Shown here: one piece after another, positions 1 to 8,028 of the stretch
How positions within the stretch are numbered: the first letter of the stretch is position 1
Layout of the letters: every line of letters starts with the position of its first letter
Source of the DNA: Actinomycetota bacterium
GTDB taxonomy: Bacteria; Actinomycetota; JAICYB01
Assembly: GCA_035536535.1 (NCBI GenBank)
Contig: DATLNZ010000128.1
Coordinates: 1 to 34,630 of the forward strand
Reading direction: 5' to 3'
DNA: 34,630 nt
Notes under the pieces: generated by a model
Databases searched by the model: none
What the model saw: only the letters and a program-made list of their open reading frames with translations
What the model was told of the DNA's origin: nothing
Position numbers and translations under genes: made by a program

Positions 1-648
1 GGCGAATCGCCGGTGCTCGGCGATGTCGACGACGGACTGGTCCTTGAGCTGAAGACCGGATCGATGTTCAGGGCCAGGCGGGGGGCCGGGACCAGCTTCG
101 TGATCGCTGGGGAGTCCAGGAGCCCGGCGCCTTCGGCCGCCACGGGTCTGGACGGCGCCTTTTGGACCTATGGCCTGCGTGGCAGGCCGACCATGCCGTC
201 GGCGATCGTCCTCGAGGAGCTGATAGACCGGACCGGCGTTTCCAGCGGGACCTTCGACCTCGGGTCGGCGGCCTTCGGCATGACCCGCGTCGCCACTGGG
301 CAGCTGGACGCCTACGTCGACCACGGCCAGCGTCTCATCGACGACCTGCCGCAGACGCGCGAGCTGTTCGAGCGCATCGCCGGAGGCGCGGTCCTCAACA
401 ACAGCCCGTACGACGTCGCCGCGGCGCTGCTGATCTGCACAGAGTCCGGCTGCACCGTCACGGACGCGGGAGGACGGCCCCTGGAAGGCCGGGCCCTGGT
501 CGGGTCGGGCCCCGACGAGCAGCTGTCGACCCTCGCCGCCGGCACCCCCGAGTTGCACGCCCAGATCCTCCAGGCGCTGGACCGGGGGATCGACCGGCTG
601 CGCGCGGCGATGCACCAGGGACGGGGATCGGCGCGCCCGATCGGGTAG
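1..648 (+). CDS. Inositol monophosphatase-like family protein, C-terminal part (5' end outside window)
   Basis: The frame is open to the left edge, so the N-terminus with the usual metal-binding site is missing; about 215 residues are visible. What remains resembles the C-terminal half of the inositol monophosphatase/FBPase-like phosphatase fold: a 'SPVLGDV..GLVLEL..GSMFRARRGAG' stretch like the 'GVV.dP...elF.A..G.GA' region, then 'FDLGSAAFGMTRVATGQLDAYVD' like the family's 'GSAALdla.VA.GrlDgy', and 'SPYDVAAALLICTESGCTVTDAGG' like the 'WDvAAG.LIv.EAGG.vtd..G' metal and substrate segment. The canonical W-D-x-A is changed to Y-D-V-A, with the Asp kept. Members dephosphorylate inositol phosphate, histidinol phosphate, PAP or related sugar phosphates; the substrate cannot be told from this fragment. 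The M48 protease gene starts 12 bases after the stop. Confidence 0.75.
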   Translation, partial: GESPVLGDVDDGLVLELKTGSMFRARRGAGTSFVIAGESRSPAPSAATGLDGAFWTYGLRGRPTMPSAIVLEELIDRTGVSSGTFDLGSAAFGMTRVATGQLDAYVDHGQRLIDDLPQTRELFERIAGGAVLNNSPYDVAAALLICTESGCTVTDAGGRPLEGRALVGSGPDEQLSTLAAGTPELHAQILQALDRGIDRLRAAMHQGRGSARPIG

Positions 649-660
649 GGTCGGCTGACC

Positions 661-1557
661 ATGGCCCGCAAGTTCACCCGGAAGCGCTGGCGGCGGCCGC
701 AGCGGCTCAGACTCGACGAGACGCCGGTCGTTCGCAGAAAGGACATGGCCGTACTCACGATCCTGCCCATAGGCCCTCAGGAGGCCTGGCCCGAAAACCG
801 GCGCAGGATCATCGGACTGCTGGTGCTGTTCCTAGCCGTCTGTGCCCTGGAGGGCGCGGCTGTGGCGGCGACGCCGCTCGCCTGGTGGACGGGTCTGTTC
901 CCGCCGGTCTTTGGATTGCTCTACCTCGCGGGGGGCGCGCGGTGGGGCGACGCCTGGATCCAGCGGGCCCTCGGCGCCGCCGGCCACGACTCGCCGCAGC
1001 TGCTGGGGCAGATCAAGGCGCTGGCGGCGAGGATCTCGATGGACGTTCCCGATCTCCTGGTGGCGCCCGGAGAGACCCCCAACGCATTCGGATTCGGCCT
1101 GCGGCGCAAGTGGATCGTGACCACCGCGGGCGCTTCCTCGCTCGGTCTCCTGGAGGCCGAGGCGATGCTCGCCCACGAGATCGTCCACCTTCGCGACGGA
1201 GACGCCACCGTCAGCTCCGTCTATGTCCTTCTCGCCGGAGCGGCAGACGTCGTGGTCAAGGCGATGGGAGCCCCGGCCGGTGTGGTGGCCCTCCTGTCGA
1301 TTCCCGTCTGGCCGGCCTGCCTTGTGGTGAGGGTCCTGGGTGCACGGGCTTTTCCGCGCGACCGGGAGCATCGGGCCGATGTCGCCGCGGCGCTTCTCAC
1401 CCGCTACCCGCCGGCGGTGGGCAAGCTTCTGTCCGGCGTTCCCCGTGAGCAGGCCGGCTCGCCCCTCGGCGCAACCGACAGGTTCTGGCTGGCTCCTCGC
1501 GCTGCGGGGCCCGGCATGACGGTCGACGAGCGCACCGCCGCGATCGGCGAGATGTAG
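661..1557 (+). CDS. M48 family membrane zinc metalloprotease (HtpX-like)
   Basis: A 298-residue protein with two hydrophobic segments near residues 45-90 (IIGLLVLFLAVCALEGAAV and the stretch after it) and a further hydrophobic region around 185-225. The zinc motif HEIVH is at residues 172-176, and the third ligand lies in the downstream 'FPRDREHRADV' segment (Glu 236), the E-x-x-x-D arrangement of M48 peptidases. The catalytic domain is preceded by the family-typical 'PNAFGFGLRRKWIVTTAGASSLGLLEAEAMLAHEI'. The family degrades misfolded membrane proteins (HtpX) or processes other substrates, with the active site usually on the cytoplasmic face. ATG 661 is chosen because it follows GGGTAGGG at a workable distance; ATG 745 is an in-frame alternative that would remove a basic N-terminal extension. 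The C-terminus is short compared with HtpX, so the substrate is uncertain. Confidence 0.85.
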   Translation: MARKFTRKRWRRPQRLRLDETPVVRRKDMAVLTILPIGPQEAWPENRRRIIGLLVLFLAVCALEGAAVAATPLAWWTGLFPPVFGLLYLAGGARWGDAWIQRALGAAGHDSPQLLGQIKALAARISMDVPDLLVAPGETPNAFGFGLRRKWIVTTAGASSLGLLEAEAMLAHEIVHLRDGDATVSSVYVLLAGAADVVVKAMGAPAGVVALLSIPVWPACLVVRVLGARAFPRDREHRADVAAALLTRYPPAVGKLLSGVPREQAGSPLGATDRFWLAPRAAGPGMTVDERTAAIGEM

Positions 1558-1571
1558 GACCGTCACTCAGC

Positions 1572-1586
1572 GGCCCCCTTGGGGCC
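1572..1586. terminator. GC hairpin after the M48 gene
   Basis: GGCCCC-CTT-GGGGCC forms a perfect 6-bp stem with a 3-base loop 15 bases after the protease stop. No T-run follows, so it is at best a weak terminator or a transcript-end stabiliser. Confidence 0.35.
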
Positions 1587-1606
1587 TGTCGTGGCCGGGC
1601 GCCCGA

Positions 1607-1612
1607 TACGAT
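1607..1612 (+). promoter_or_regulatory. Putative -10 element (TACGAT) for pdxS
   Basis: TACGAT lies 27 bases before the pdxS ATG, which would give a leader of about 20 nt containing the GAGGAGG ribosome-binding site at 1629-1635. No clear -35 hexamer is seen at 16-18 bp spacing. Confidence 0.35.
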
Positions 1613-1639
1613 GGGTCCCACGGCGGCTGAGGAGGACGG

Positions 1640-2515
1640 ATGGAACGGGGCACGGTCAGGGTCAAGCGCGGTCTGGCGGAGATGCTCAAGGGCGGCGTCA
1701 TCATGGACGTCACCGACTCCGAGCAGGCCAAGATCGCCGAGAACGCAGGCGCCGTCTCGGTCATGGCGCTGGAGCGGGTGCCCGCCGACATCCGCGCCGA
1801 GGGCGGAGTGGCGCGCATGGCCGACGTCCGCAAGATCGAGGAGATCATGTCCGCCGTCTCGATCCCGGTAATGGCCAAGGCCCGCATCGGGCACTTCGTG
1901 GAGGCCCAGGTCCTGGAGTCGGTGGGCGTCGATTTCATCGACGAGTCGGAGGTCCTGACACCGGCCGACGAGGAGCACCACATCGACAAGTGGGCGTTCA
2001 CCGTTCCGTTCGTGTGCGGCTGCCGGAACCTCGGCGAGGCGCTGCGGCGCATCGGGGAAGGAGCGGCCATGATCCGGACAAAGGGCGAAGCTGGGACCGG
2101 TGACGTGGTGGAGGCGGTTCGCCACATGCGCACGGTGTCGTCCGGCATCCGCAGGTTGTCGGGGCTGCGTCCGGAGGAGCTCGCGGCGGAAGCCAAGGAG
2201 CTACAGGCGCCTCTGGACGTCGTCACCGAGGTCTCCCGGACTGGCGCCCTTCCCGTCGTCAACTTCGCGGCAGGGGGCATCGCGACCCCGGCCGACGCGG
2301 CGCTGATGATGCAGCTGGGGTGTGACGGCGTGTTCGTCGGAAGCGGCATCTTCAAGAGCGAGGACCCCTCGGCGCGCGCCCACGCGATCGTCATGGCCGT
2401 GTCGCAGTTCGAGGATCCCGAGGCGGTGGCCCGCGCCAGCAGGGGGCTGGGCGAGGCCATGCGCGGCGAGGAGGTCTCCAAGCTGGGACAGCGGCTGGCC
2501 GACCGCGGCTGGTGA
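1640..2515 (+). CDS. pdxS: Pyridoxal 5'-phosphate synthase lyase subunit PdxS
   Basis: A 291-residue (beta/alpha)8 protein of the usual family length. PdxS condenses ribose 5-phosphate, glyceraldehyde 3-phosphate and ammonia to pyridoxal 5'-phosphate in the DXP-independent vitamin B6 pathway; it forms a dodecamer decorated with PdxT, which supplies the ammonia. Visible active-site residues are Asp23 in 'GVIMDV', the imine-forming Lys80 in '[10 protein letters not shown]' and the second catalytic Lys148 in '[11 protein letters not shown]'; the phosphate-binding '[20 protein letters not shown]' and '[11 protein letters not shown]' are intact. ATG 1640 follows GAGGAGG four bases away. The partner gene pdxT begins 4 bases after the stop, the standard actinobacterial order. 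Confidence 0.98.
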   Translation: MERGTVRVKRGLAEMLKGGVIMDVTDSEQAKIAENAGAVSVMALERVPADIRAEGGVARMADVRKIEEIMSAVSIPVMAKARIGHFVEAQVLESVGVDFIDESEVLTPADEEHHIDKWAFTVPFVCGCRNLGEALRRIGEGAAMIRTKGEAGTGDVVEAVRHMRTVSSGIRRLSGLRPEELAAEAKELQAPLDVVTEVSRTGALPVVNFAAGGIATPADAALMMQLGCDGVFVGSGIFKSEDPSARAHAIVMAVSQFEDPEAVARASRGLGEAMRGEEVSKLGQRLADRGW

Positions 2516-2519
2516 GGCG

Positions 2520-3098
2520 GTGAAGGCCGGCGTCCTCGCCCTGCAGGGCGACGTCCGTGAACACCTCGACATCATCGGGCGGGGCGGCTGCGCGGCGGTC
2601 CCCGTTCGCAACGCCTCGGACCTGCAGGCCATCGACGCGCTGATTCTTCCGGGCGGGGAGTCCACCACTATCGGCAGCCTCCTCGAGCGCCACGAGATGC
2701 TCGACCCCCTGCGCAAGCGCATCGAGTCGGGAATGCCCGCCTTCGGCACCTGCGCCGGAGCGATCCTGCTGGCCCGGGAGGTGCTGGGGGGCGACGTCCC
2801 CCGGCCCGGCGGCATGGACCTGGTCGTCCATCGCAATGCCTACGGGCGACAGGTGGACAGCTTCGAAGAGGACGTGGACGTTCGGGGGCTGGGGACGGTC
2901 CGCGGCGCATTCATCCGGGCCCCCCGGATCGAGCAGACGGGCGAGTCGGTGGACGTCCTCGCCGAACGCCACGGCCGTGCGGTGGTCGTCCGGGAGGGTC
3001 ATCTGCTGGCAGCCACCTTCCACCCGGAGATAACCGGCGACGATCGCCTGCACCGCTGGTTTCTGGAAGAGATCTGCGGCCCCGCCGGGCGGGCCTAG
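2520..3098 (+). CDS. pdxT: Pyridoxal 5'-phosphate synthase glutaminase subunit PdxT
   Basis: A 192-residue class I glutamine amidotransferase that hydrolyses glutamine and channels ammonia to PdxS. The start is GTG 2520, giving the family N-terminus 'VKAGVLALQGDVREH'. The 'LILPGGESTTIG' oxyanion region is at residues 41-52, the nucleophile Cys78 is in 'AFGTCAGAILLA', and the catalytic His168 and Glu170 are in 'ATFHPEITGD'. The length is normal. The gene is only 4 bases from pdxS and is followed by a methyltransferase gene 2 bases after its stop, suggesting translational coupling. No key residue is missing. Confidence 0.97.
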   Translation: MKAGVLALQGDVREHLDIIGRGGCAAVPVRNASDLQAIDALILPGGESTTIGSLLERHEMLDPLRKRIESGMPAFGTCAGAILLAREVLGGDVPRPGGMDLVVHRNAYGRQVDSFEEDVDVRGLGTVRGAFIRAPRIEQTGESVDVLAERHGRAVVVREGHLLAATFHPEITGDDRLHRWFLEEICGPAGRA

Positions 3099-3100
3099 AG

Positions 3101-3862
3101 TTGGCGGACGTAAGGGGGACCTGGGGCGCCCACGCCGGGAGTTTCGCCTCGGAAGCGGCCGACGCCGAGGAACGGCCGCCGATGCGCAGGCTGCTGGAGC
3201 TTTGCGGCCCGCCGTCCGGACGAGCCCTGGACGTCGGCTGCGGCGCCGGCTTCACCGGGTTTGCCTTGGCCCGCGCGGGGTGGGACGTGGTCTATCTGGA
3301 CCCGACCCACGAGATGCTCTTGGAGACGCGGGCGGGACGGCGGGCGCGCAACCTGCCCGGTGAGGAGCGGGTCGTGGAGGCCTGGGCGGAGGCCGGGCCA
3401 TTCCGCAACGGGTCCTTCCGTCTGGTGGTGTCCCACCGCGCGCCCCACCAGTTCCGCGACGTCGCCGAGTTTTTGGCCGAGGCCCGCAGGCTCACGGCTC
3501 CCGGAGGTCTCGTGGGGATAGCCGACCAGTCGCCGATGGACGGCTGGGAGGAATGGCATAACGACCTGGAGCGCCTCCGCGACCCCACCCACGGCAGTGC
3601 CCTGAGCCTTTCGCAGTGGAACCAGGCGTTCGAGGAGGCCGGGCTGCAGATCCTCCAGGCCGGGTCCGTGGACCAGCCGCGGGAAGTTGAGTCCTGGATC
3701 CATCGGGTCGGCTGCACGGACGAGGTCCGCGATGAGATCCTGCGAACCGTGCGGTCCATGCCGGAGGACCTGGAGTCATGGCACCGGCCCCACACGGACG
3801 CCGAGGGGCGCCTGATCGTCCAGGCCCCTCACGCGGTGGTCGTGGCTCGGTCCCCGGGATAG
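3101..3862 (+). CDS. Class I SAM-dependent methyltransferase (UbiE/SAM MTase type)
   Basis: A 253-residue protein with the Rossmann SAM-binding motif 'ALDVGCGAGFTGFALARAGWDVVYLDPT' (motif I plus the acidic residue ending beta 2) near residues 42-69, and later 'VVSHRAPHQFRDVAEFLAEARRLTAPGGLVGIADQ', the motif II/III layout of methyltransferase types 11/25. The substrate is unknown. The start is taken as TTG 3101, two bases after the pdxT stop, which keeps the N-terminal 'TWGAHAGSFASEA' typical of this group; no good Shine-Dalgarno is visible, so initiation probably relies on coupling, and ATG 3182 is a less likely alternative. Position at the end of the pdxST unit does not prove a role in B6 metabolism. 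Confidence 0.85.
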   Translation: MADVRGTWGAHAGSFASEAADAEERPPMRRLLELCGPPSGRALDVGCGAGFTGFALARAGWDVVYLDPTHEMLLETRAGRRARNLPGEERVVEAWAEAGPFRNGSFRLVVSHRAPHQFRDVAEFLAEARRLTAPGGLVGIADQSPMDGWEEWHNDLERLRDPTHGSALSLSQWNQAFEEAGLQILQAGSVDQPREVESWIHRVGCTDEVRDEILRTVRSMPEDLESWHRPHTDAEGRLIVQAPHAVVVARSPG

Positions 3863-3865
3863 GCT
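3860..3865 (+). promoter_or_regulatory. Putative -10 element (TAGGCT) for yebC, possibly leaderless
   Basis: TAGGCT includes the stop codon of the methyltransferase gene and ends 6 bases before the yebC ATG. A start site about 7 bases downstream would coincide with the ATG, giving a leaderless mRNA. No strong Shine-Dalgarno is present before this ATG, and no convincing -35 is seen. Confidence 0.4.
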
Positions 3866-3871
3866 CGACGC

Positions 3872-4621
3872 ATGGCGGGGCACTCGCACTGGGCGGGGAT
3901 CAAGCGCAAAAAGGCCGTGGTGGACGCGCGGCGCGGGAAGGTGTTCGCCAAACTCATCCGCGGCATCGAGGTGGCGGCCCGCGAAGGGGGGACATCCAAC
4001 CCCGAAAACAACATGACGCTTGCCGCCGCGATTGAGCGCGCCAAGGAAGCATCCTGCCCGGTGGACACGATCGAGAAGGCGGCCAAGCGCGGCGCCGGTG
4101 AGCTCGACGAGGGACTCCGCTACGAGCGGGTCGTCTACGAGGGGTACGCCCCCGGCGGCGTTGCGCTTCTGGTCGAGACGCTGACCGAAAACCGCAACCG
4201 GACCGGCTCCGACGTCCGCGCCGTGTTCGCACGCGGTGGCGGCAGCATCGGCGAGCCCGGGTCGGTCGCCTGGATGTTCGAGCGCAAGGGCGTGGTCCTC
4301 GTCAGGGGCGACGCCGCGGAGGACGACGTCCTCACGGCCGCTGCCGAAGGGGGGGCCGAGGACGCGCACCGCTCCGGCGATGCCTGGGAGATTGTCTGTG
4401 AGCTGAAGGACTTCGGCGCCGTAAGAGATGCCGTCAAGGGGGCCGGGCTCCCGGTCGAGTCCGCGGACCTGGCGATGATTCCGACGACGACGATGGACCT
4501 CGACGCCGACGCTGCCCGCAAGGTGCTGCGGCTCGTGGACGTGCTCGAGGACCTGGACGACGTGCAGGTGGTGTCGACGAACTTCAACGTGTCCGACGAG
4601 GTCTTCGCGCAGATCTCCTAG
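3872..4621 (+). CDS. YebC/PmpR family protein
   Basis: A 249-residue protein of standard family length, with the signature N-terminus 'MAGHSHWAGIKRKKAVVDARRGKVFAKLIRGIEVAAREGG', the 'NPENNMTLAAAIERAKEASCPVDTIEKAAKRG' segment, and 'YERVVYEGYAPGGVALLVETLTENRNRTGSDVRAVFARGGGSIGEPGSVAWMFERKG'. The family is usually annotated as a transcriptional regulator and is related to mitochondrial TACO1, which acts in translation. In actinobacteria it normally lies directly upstream of ruvC; here two membrane genes separate them. The stop codon shares a CTAG palindrome with the stop of the convergent minus-strand gene. Confidence 0.95.
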   Translation: MAGHSHWAGIKRKKAVVDARRGKVFAKLIRGIEVAAREGGTSNPENNMTLAAAIERAKEASCPVDTIEKAAKRGAGELDEGLRYERVVYEGYAPGGVALLVETLTENRNRTGSDVRAVFARGGGSIGEPGSVAWMFERKGVVLVRGDAAEDDVLTAAAEGGAEDAHRSGDAWEIVCELKDFGAVRDAVKGAGLPVESADLAMIPTTTMDLDADAARKVLRLVDVLEDLDDVQVVSTNFNVSDEVFAQIS

Positions 4622-5814
4622 AACGTCCAGGCGCCCCGGGCGAACCGCCAGAAGAACACCACCTGAGCGGCTGCCCCAAGTGCACAAAGTCCCCACATCA
4701 CCGGCTTCTTCGACGTCACCCGTCCGAGGACGAGGAACAGCGGGTAGATCCCCAGCAGGTAGCGGGGCAGGCTCAGCAGCCAAGAGGCCGAAGTGACCAG
4801 GATCAGCGCCGCCCAGCCGTACACACGGTCCGCCGGTCGCAGCCGTCTCCATCCCGCGAGCAGGACTGCCGCCCCCGCGGCGAACCCGAGCAGCCTCCCC
4901 CAGAAGATGATCGCGTAGTCGCCGCGCAGGTCCGGACCCGTCACGTGGCCCAGGGCCTCACGCAGCGGAACCCACGGCGGAACCAGCCGCTGGGACCAGT
5001 GACCTGCCTGGATCTCCAGGAAACGGAAGGGGTCGCCGTACACGACCTGGTTCAAGGCCAGGTAGCCCGCGAATCCGAGCGGGACCACCAAGAGCGTCCA
5101 CGCCACCCGCCGGCCGAGCTCGCGGCCGTCTCTGTCCCTGAGCCCAGCGACCGCCTCGGCCAGCAGGCCCGGGATTAACGCCGCTCCCGCCACCCGGGTT
5201 GCGGTGGCGGCCGCTCCAGCAATTCCGGACCACCCCCAGGCGCCTGTCCGGGCCGCGTAGACCGACGCGAGGACCGCCGTCAGGAACAACGCCTCGGTGT
5301 ACGGAGCCGCGAGGAAGAGGGCCGTCGGAAAGGCGAAAAGCAGCAGGACGCACCCCCAAGCCTCCCGGTGGCCGGTGTCCAACCGTGCCAGCCGGTACAG
5401 AAACCAGCCGGCTCCCACGCTCGCCACGAAGGAGACCGCCAGCGCGGACACCACCAGGTTCGGCACCACGAACGAGACGATCCGGACAAGTAAGGGGTAC
5501 AGCGGGAAGAACACGATGTACAGGCCGTCCTCGCCCGAGGACTTGTAGCCCACCTCCGCGATGCGCAGGTAATGGTGCGCATCCCATCCAGTCCACATGT
5601 CCAGGACCCCCCGGCCGGGGATGCCGGATATAGCCACGGTCCCGACGGACCACAGGACCACGCGGATGGCGGCGGCAAGGGCGGCGATGCGCAAAAGGAC
5701 CGTGCCAGCCCCGGGCTCGTCCGGTGGGGGCGTCCCTGCCTCCGGACTGCGGGCAGCAGCAGAGCCGGGCTCGTCCTGCTCGTCGACGGGCGGATTGGGT
5801 CCGGGCGTCTTCAA
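4618..5814 (-). CDS. PIG-V-like polytopic mannosyltransferase family protein
   Basis: About 398 residues with many hydrophobic segments after a Pro/Glu/Asp-rich cytoplasmic N-terminus. After the first membrane segment comes the loop motif 'WTGWDAHHYLRIAEVGY', followed by 'YIVFFPLYPLLVRIV'; the WD..HY..IA..GY plus FFPLYP pair is characteristic of the bacterial relatives of GPI mannosyltransferase PIG-V (GT-C fold, polyprenol-phosphate sugar donors). It probably transfers a mannosyl-type sugar outside the membrane; the acceptor is unknown. TTG 5814 is preferred because GAGGA precedes it at about 5 bases; TTG 5856 would add 14 residues and overlap the start of the divergent gene. It converges on yebC, the two stop codons overlapping in CTAG. 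Confidence 0.8.
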   Translation of the reverse strand: MKTPGPNPPVDEQDEPGSAAARSPEAGTPPPDEPGAGTVLLRIAALAAAIRVVLWSVGTVAISGIPGRGVLDMWTGWDAHHYLRIAEVGYKSSGEDGLYIVFFPLYPLLVRIVSFVVPNLVVSALAVSFVASVGAGWFLYRLARLDTGHREAWGCVLLLFAFPTALFLAAPYTEALFLTAVLASVYAARTGAWGWSGIAGAAATATRVAGAALIPGLLAEAVAGLRDRDGRELGRRVAWTLLVVPLGFAGYLALNQVVYGDPFRFLEIQAGHWSQRLVPPWVPLREALGHVTGPDLRGDYAIIFWGRLLGFAAGAAVLLAGWRRLRPADRVYGWAALILVTSASWLLSLPRYLLGIYPLFLVLGRVTSKKPVMWGLCALGAAAQVVFFWRFARGAWTF

Positions 5815-5855
5815 GTGGTCCTCAACGGAGCCCGCCAGCGGTGACAATCGACGCA

Positions 5856-7991
5856 ATGGCCGGGCTGCTCGTTCTGATCGCGTGCGTGTGGTGGGGCTTC
5901 AGCCTGCTCAGGTTACTGGGGGTCGGACTGAAGCCGGAACTGCGGTGGGCGGTGGCTCCCGTGGCGGGCCTGGCGGCCGGTGTCTGGGTCCTGTACCTGC
6001 TGTGCTCGGCGGCCGGGTCCATGTCGTTGGTTCCCTTGGCGGGAGCCGTCGTGCTGTTCGCGCTGACGGCCGCGGCGGCGCGCCTGCGACCGTCGTCCCC
6101 GCCCGGCCGACCCGCGCCGTGGTTCGTGCTCACCGCCGTCTGCATCGGCGGGGGACTTCTCGCGCTGAACGTCTACGGCGTGCTGCCGGTGCTGGCGGAC
6201 GGCAACGTCTGGGCGGCCGAGCACGTGTGGGCCGACACCCCTTTCCACTCCGGGATCATCAACACCTTCGCCCACGGCGGGAACTTTCCCCCTCAGAACA
6301 CCCTGGCCCTGGGCCACCCCCTCAAGTACCCGTTCCTGGTGGACTTCGCCTCGGCTGTGGTGGTCTGGGGCGGAGGCAGCCTGCGACTGGCGCTGGTGTC
6401 GGTCAACCTGCTCGTCGGTGTCGCCTTCTTCTGCGGCCTGGCGGCGCTGACGCACCGCGCCACCGGCTCCCGGCGCGCGGCCGTTCTGGCCTGCCTGCTG
6501 TTTTTCTTTCTGGGGAACCTGGGCTGGCTGTCGATCCCGGGTGACGTGGCCCGGGCCGGGGGGCTCCTGGACTGGCTCGGGGACCTCCCCTGGAGCTATA
6601 CCGGCGACTCCCTGGGGAACAAAGGCCGCGACCGCCTGGGGATCGGGGTCTATCTGGGCAATCCGGTGTTCATGTTCCTTTTGCCGCGCCGCTCGGGCGC
6701 GTTCGGACTTGCCACCGGGACCGCCGTCCTGCTGCTCGCCGACGATCTTGTGGACCTCGCGCGACTGGGCAAAGCCGCGCTAATGGGCCTGCTGCTCGGG
6801 GTCCTTCCGCGGATCCACGCGCATACCGCGATGGCGATGGCCGTCGCGCTGCCGGTGTGGTTCATGCTGTCCCCCTTGCGAGAGCCCGACGGGGTCCCCC
6901 GTCGCTGGCTTCGGGCCTGGCGCAGGCTGGCACCCTCGGCAGCGGTCGCCGGGACCGTCGCGCTGGCGGTCGCCCTTCCGCAGGTCCTGGCGATGACGCG
7001 CCAGCCAGAGGGCTTTTCGTCCGGCTCCTACGGCTGGATCGGAGAGGCGCAGGAGGCGGGGCTGCGGCTCGTGGGCGGGGAGTGGGGGGCCCTCGCCACG
7101 ATCGGGCTGTTCTGGCTGCTCAACGGGGGTCTTCTGCTCCTCGCGGCGGTGCCCGGCCTCCTGCTGGGCGGCAGGCGGCTCGCGGTGTTCTACCTGCCGT
7201 TCGCGCTGCTATGGCTGCTCGGAAACCGCCTGCGGACCCAGCCGTACGAGTGGGACAACAGCAACCACTTCGTCTGGTGGCAGGTCGGTACCACCGTGGT
7301 GGCCGCCGGACTGCTCGCCCGCTGGCTCGACCGCAGCCGGTCCGGCCCCCCGGCCCCGGCCCCAGATCCGCGCACACCAGGTCAAGCCCCGGTCCCCGGC
7401 ACCGCTGCGCGGCAGCGCGTCTCCCCGGACCCCCGCCCTGCCCGGCTCTGGACGGGCGTCCGGCCCTTTGTCGCGGGATTGGCCATCGCGGGGATCGGAC
7501 TCGGCGGCGTCCTGTCCTTCACTTACTCCTCGCAGCACAGAATGTTTCTCTGGACGGCCGGCGACATCGAGTTCGCGCGCCGCGTCCGCGCGTCGACCCT
7601 TCCGGGCGACGTCGTGCTCACCGCCGCGTACGAGTCCCACTCCCACCCTGTCAACGCGCTTTCCGGACGCCAGATGTACATGGGATGGGGAGGGTGGCTG
7701 GAGGCGCACGGTGTGGATTCGCAGGCCTACGTCGAGCGCGTGCTGCGCATGTACTCCGGCGACACCGGCCTCATGCGCCTCCTCGGCGTCGACTACGTGG
7801 TCCTCGGCCCCCACGAGCGGGGGCACGTTCAGAGGGCCTACGAAAGCCAGAGACCGGAGCTTCAGGGTCCGGACCCGTCCCCGGGCCTTCTGGCCAACCC
7901 CGAGCTGAGGACGGTCCTGCGTGCGGACGTCAACGGCCACGAATGGAGGCTCCTGAGACTGGTGCCCGGGCCCGGGCAGCGTCGTCAGTGA
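5856..7991 (+). CDS. Large polytopic membrane protein, GT-C glycosyltransferase-like
   Basis: A 711-residue protein with roughly 12 or more hydrophobic segments and a soluble C-terminal region of about 140 residues after the last one (following 'FVAGLAIAGIGLGGVLSFTYS'). An extracytoplasmic loop near residue 125 reads 'WADTPFHSGIINTFAHGGNFPPQNTLALGHPLKYPFLVDF', an acidic/His loop with a downstream 'YPFLVDF' as in GT-C fold enzymes that use lipid-linked sugars. The C-terminal part ('DVVLTAAYESHSHPVNALSGRQMYMGWGGWLEAHG', 'LMRLLGVDYVVLGPHE') resembles the tail seen in many large bacterial GT-C-like proteins of unknown function. ATG 5856 starts a membrane helix at once. It is divergent from the PIG-V-like gene with about 41 bases between, so the two may form an envelope-glycosylation pair. 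The exact reaction is not known. Confidence 0.65.
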   Translation: MAGLLVLIACVWWGFSLLRLLGVGLKPELRWAVAPVAGLAAGVWVLYLLCSAAGSMSLVPLAGAVVLFALTAAAARLRPSSPPGRPAPWFVLTAVCIGGGLLALNVYGVLPVLADGNVWAAEHVWADTPFHSGIINTFAHGGNFPPQNTLALGHPLKYPFLVDFASAVVVWGGGSLRLALVSVNLLVGVAFFCGLAALTHRATGSRRAAVLACLLFFFLGNLGWLSIPGDVARAGGLLDWLGDLPWSYTGDSLGNKGRDRLGIGVYLGNPVFMFLLPRRSGAFGLATGTAVLLLADDLVDLARLGKAALMGLLLGVLPRIHAHTAMAMAVALPVWFMLSPLREPDGVPRRWLRAWRRLAPSAAVAGTVALAVALPQVLAMTRQPEGFSSGSYGWIGEAQEAGLRLVGGEWGALATIGLFWLLNGGLLLLAAVPGLLLGGRRLAVFYLPFALLWLLGNRLRTQPYEWDNSNHFVWWQVGTTVVAAGLLARWLDRSRSGPPAPAPDPRTPGQAPVPGTAARQRVSPDPRPARLWTGVRPFVAGLAIAGIGLGGVLSFTYSSQHRMFLWTAGDIEFARRVRASTLPGDVVLTAAYESHSHPVNALSGRQMYMGWGGWLEAHGVDSQAYVERVLRMYSGDTGLMRLLGVDYVVLGPHERGHVQRAYESQRPELQGPDPSPGLLANPELRTVLRADVNGHEWRLLRLVPGPGQRRQ

Positions 7992-8000
7992 CGTGTCACT
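7987..8000. promoter_or_regulatory. 14-bp inverted repeat at the ruvC promoter
   Basis: AGTGAC-GT-GTCACT is a perfect 6+2+6 palindrome overlapping the stop codon of the upstream membrane gene and the likely ruvC -35 (GTGTCA, 7993-7998). It could be an operator. It does not match the actinobacterial LexA box (TCGAAC-N4-GTTCGA). Confidence 0.3.
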
Positions 8001-8015
8001 GTCTCCCGGCCCTCA

Positions 8016-8021
8016 TAGGCT
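8016..8021 (+). promoter_or_regulatory. Putative -10 element (TAGGCT) for ruvCAB, possibly leaderless
   Basis: TAGGCT lies 17 bp after GTGTCA (7993-7998, four matches to TTGACA) and ends 7 bases before the ruvC ATG, so transcription would begin at or next to the start codon. Confidence 0.45.
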
Positions 8022-8028
8022 CGGGGTC

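Noticed and set aside
162-1448. A long plus-strand frame of 428 codons overlapping the phosphatase and protease genes
   Set aside because: Its translation is Arg/Pro/Gly-rich low-complexity sequence, the usual out-of-frame shadow in GC-rich DNA; the recognised genes lie in other frames.
7987-8000. LexA/SOS box upstream of ruvC
   Set aside because: The palindrome AGTGAC-GT-GTCACT does not match the actinobacterial LexA consensus.
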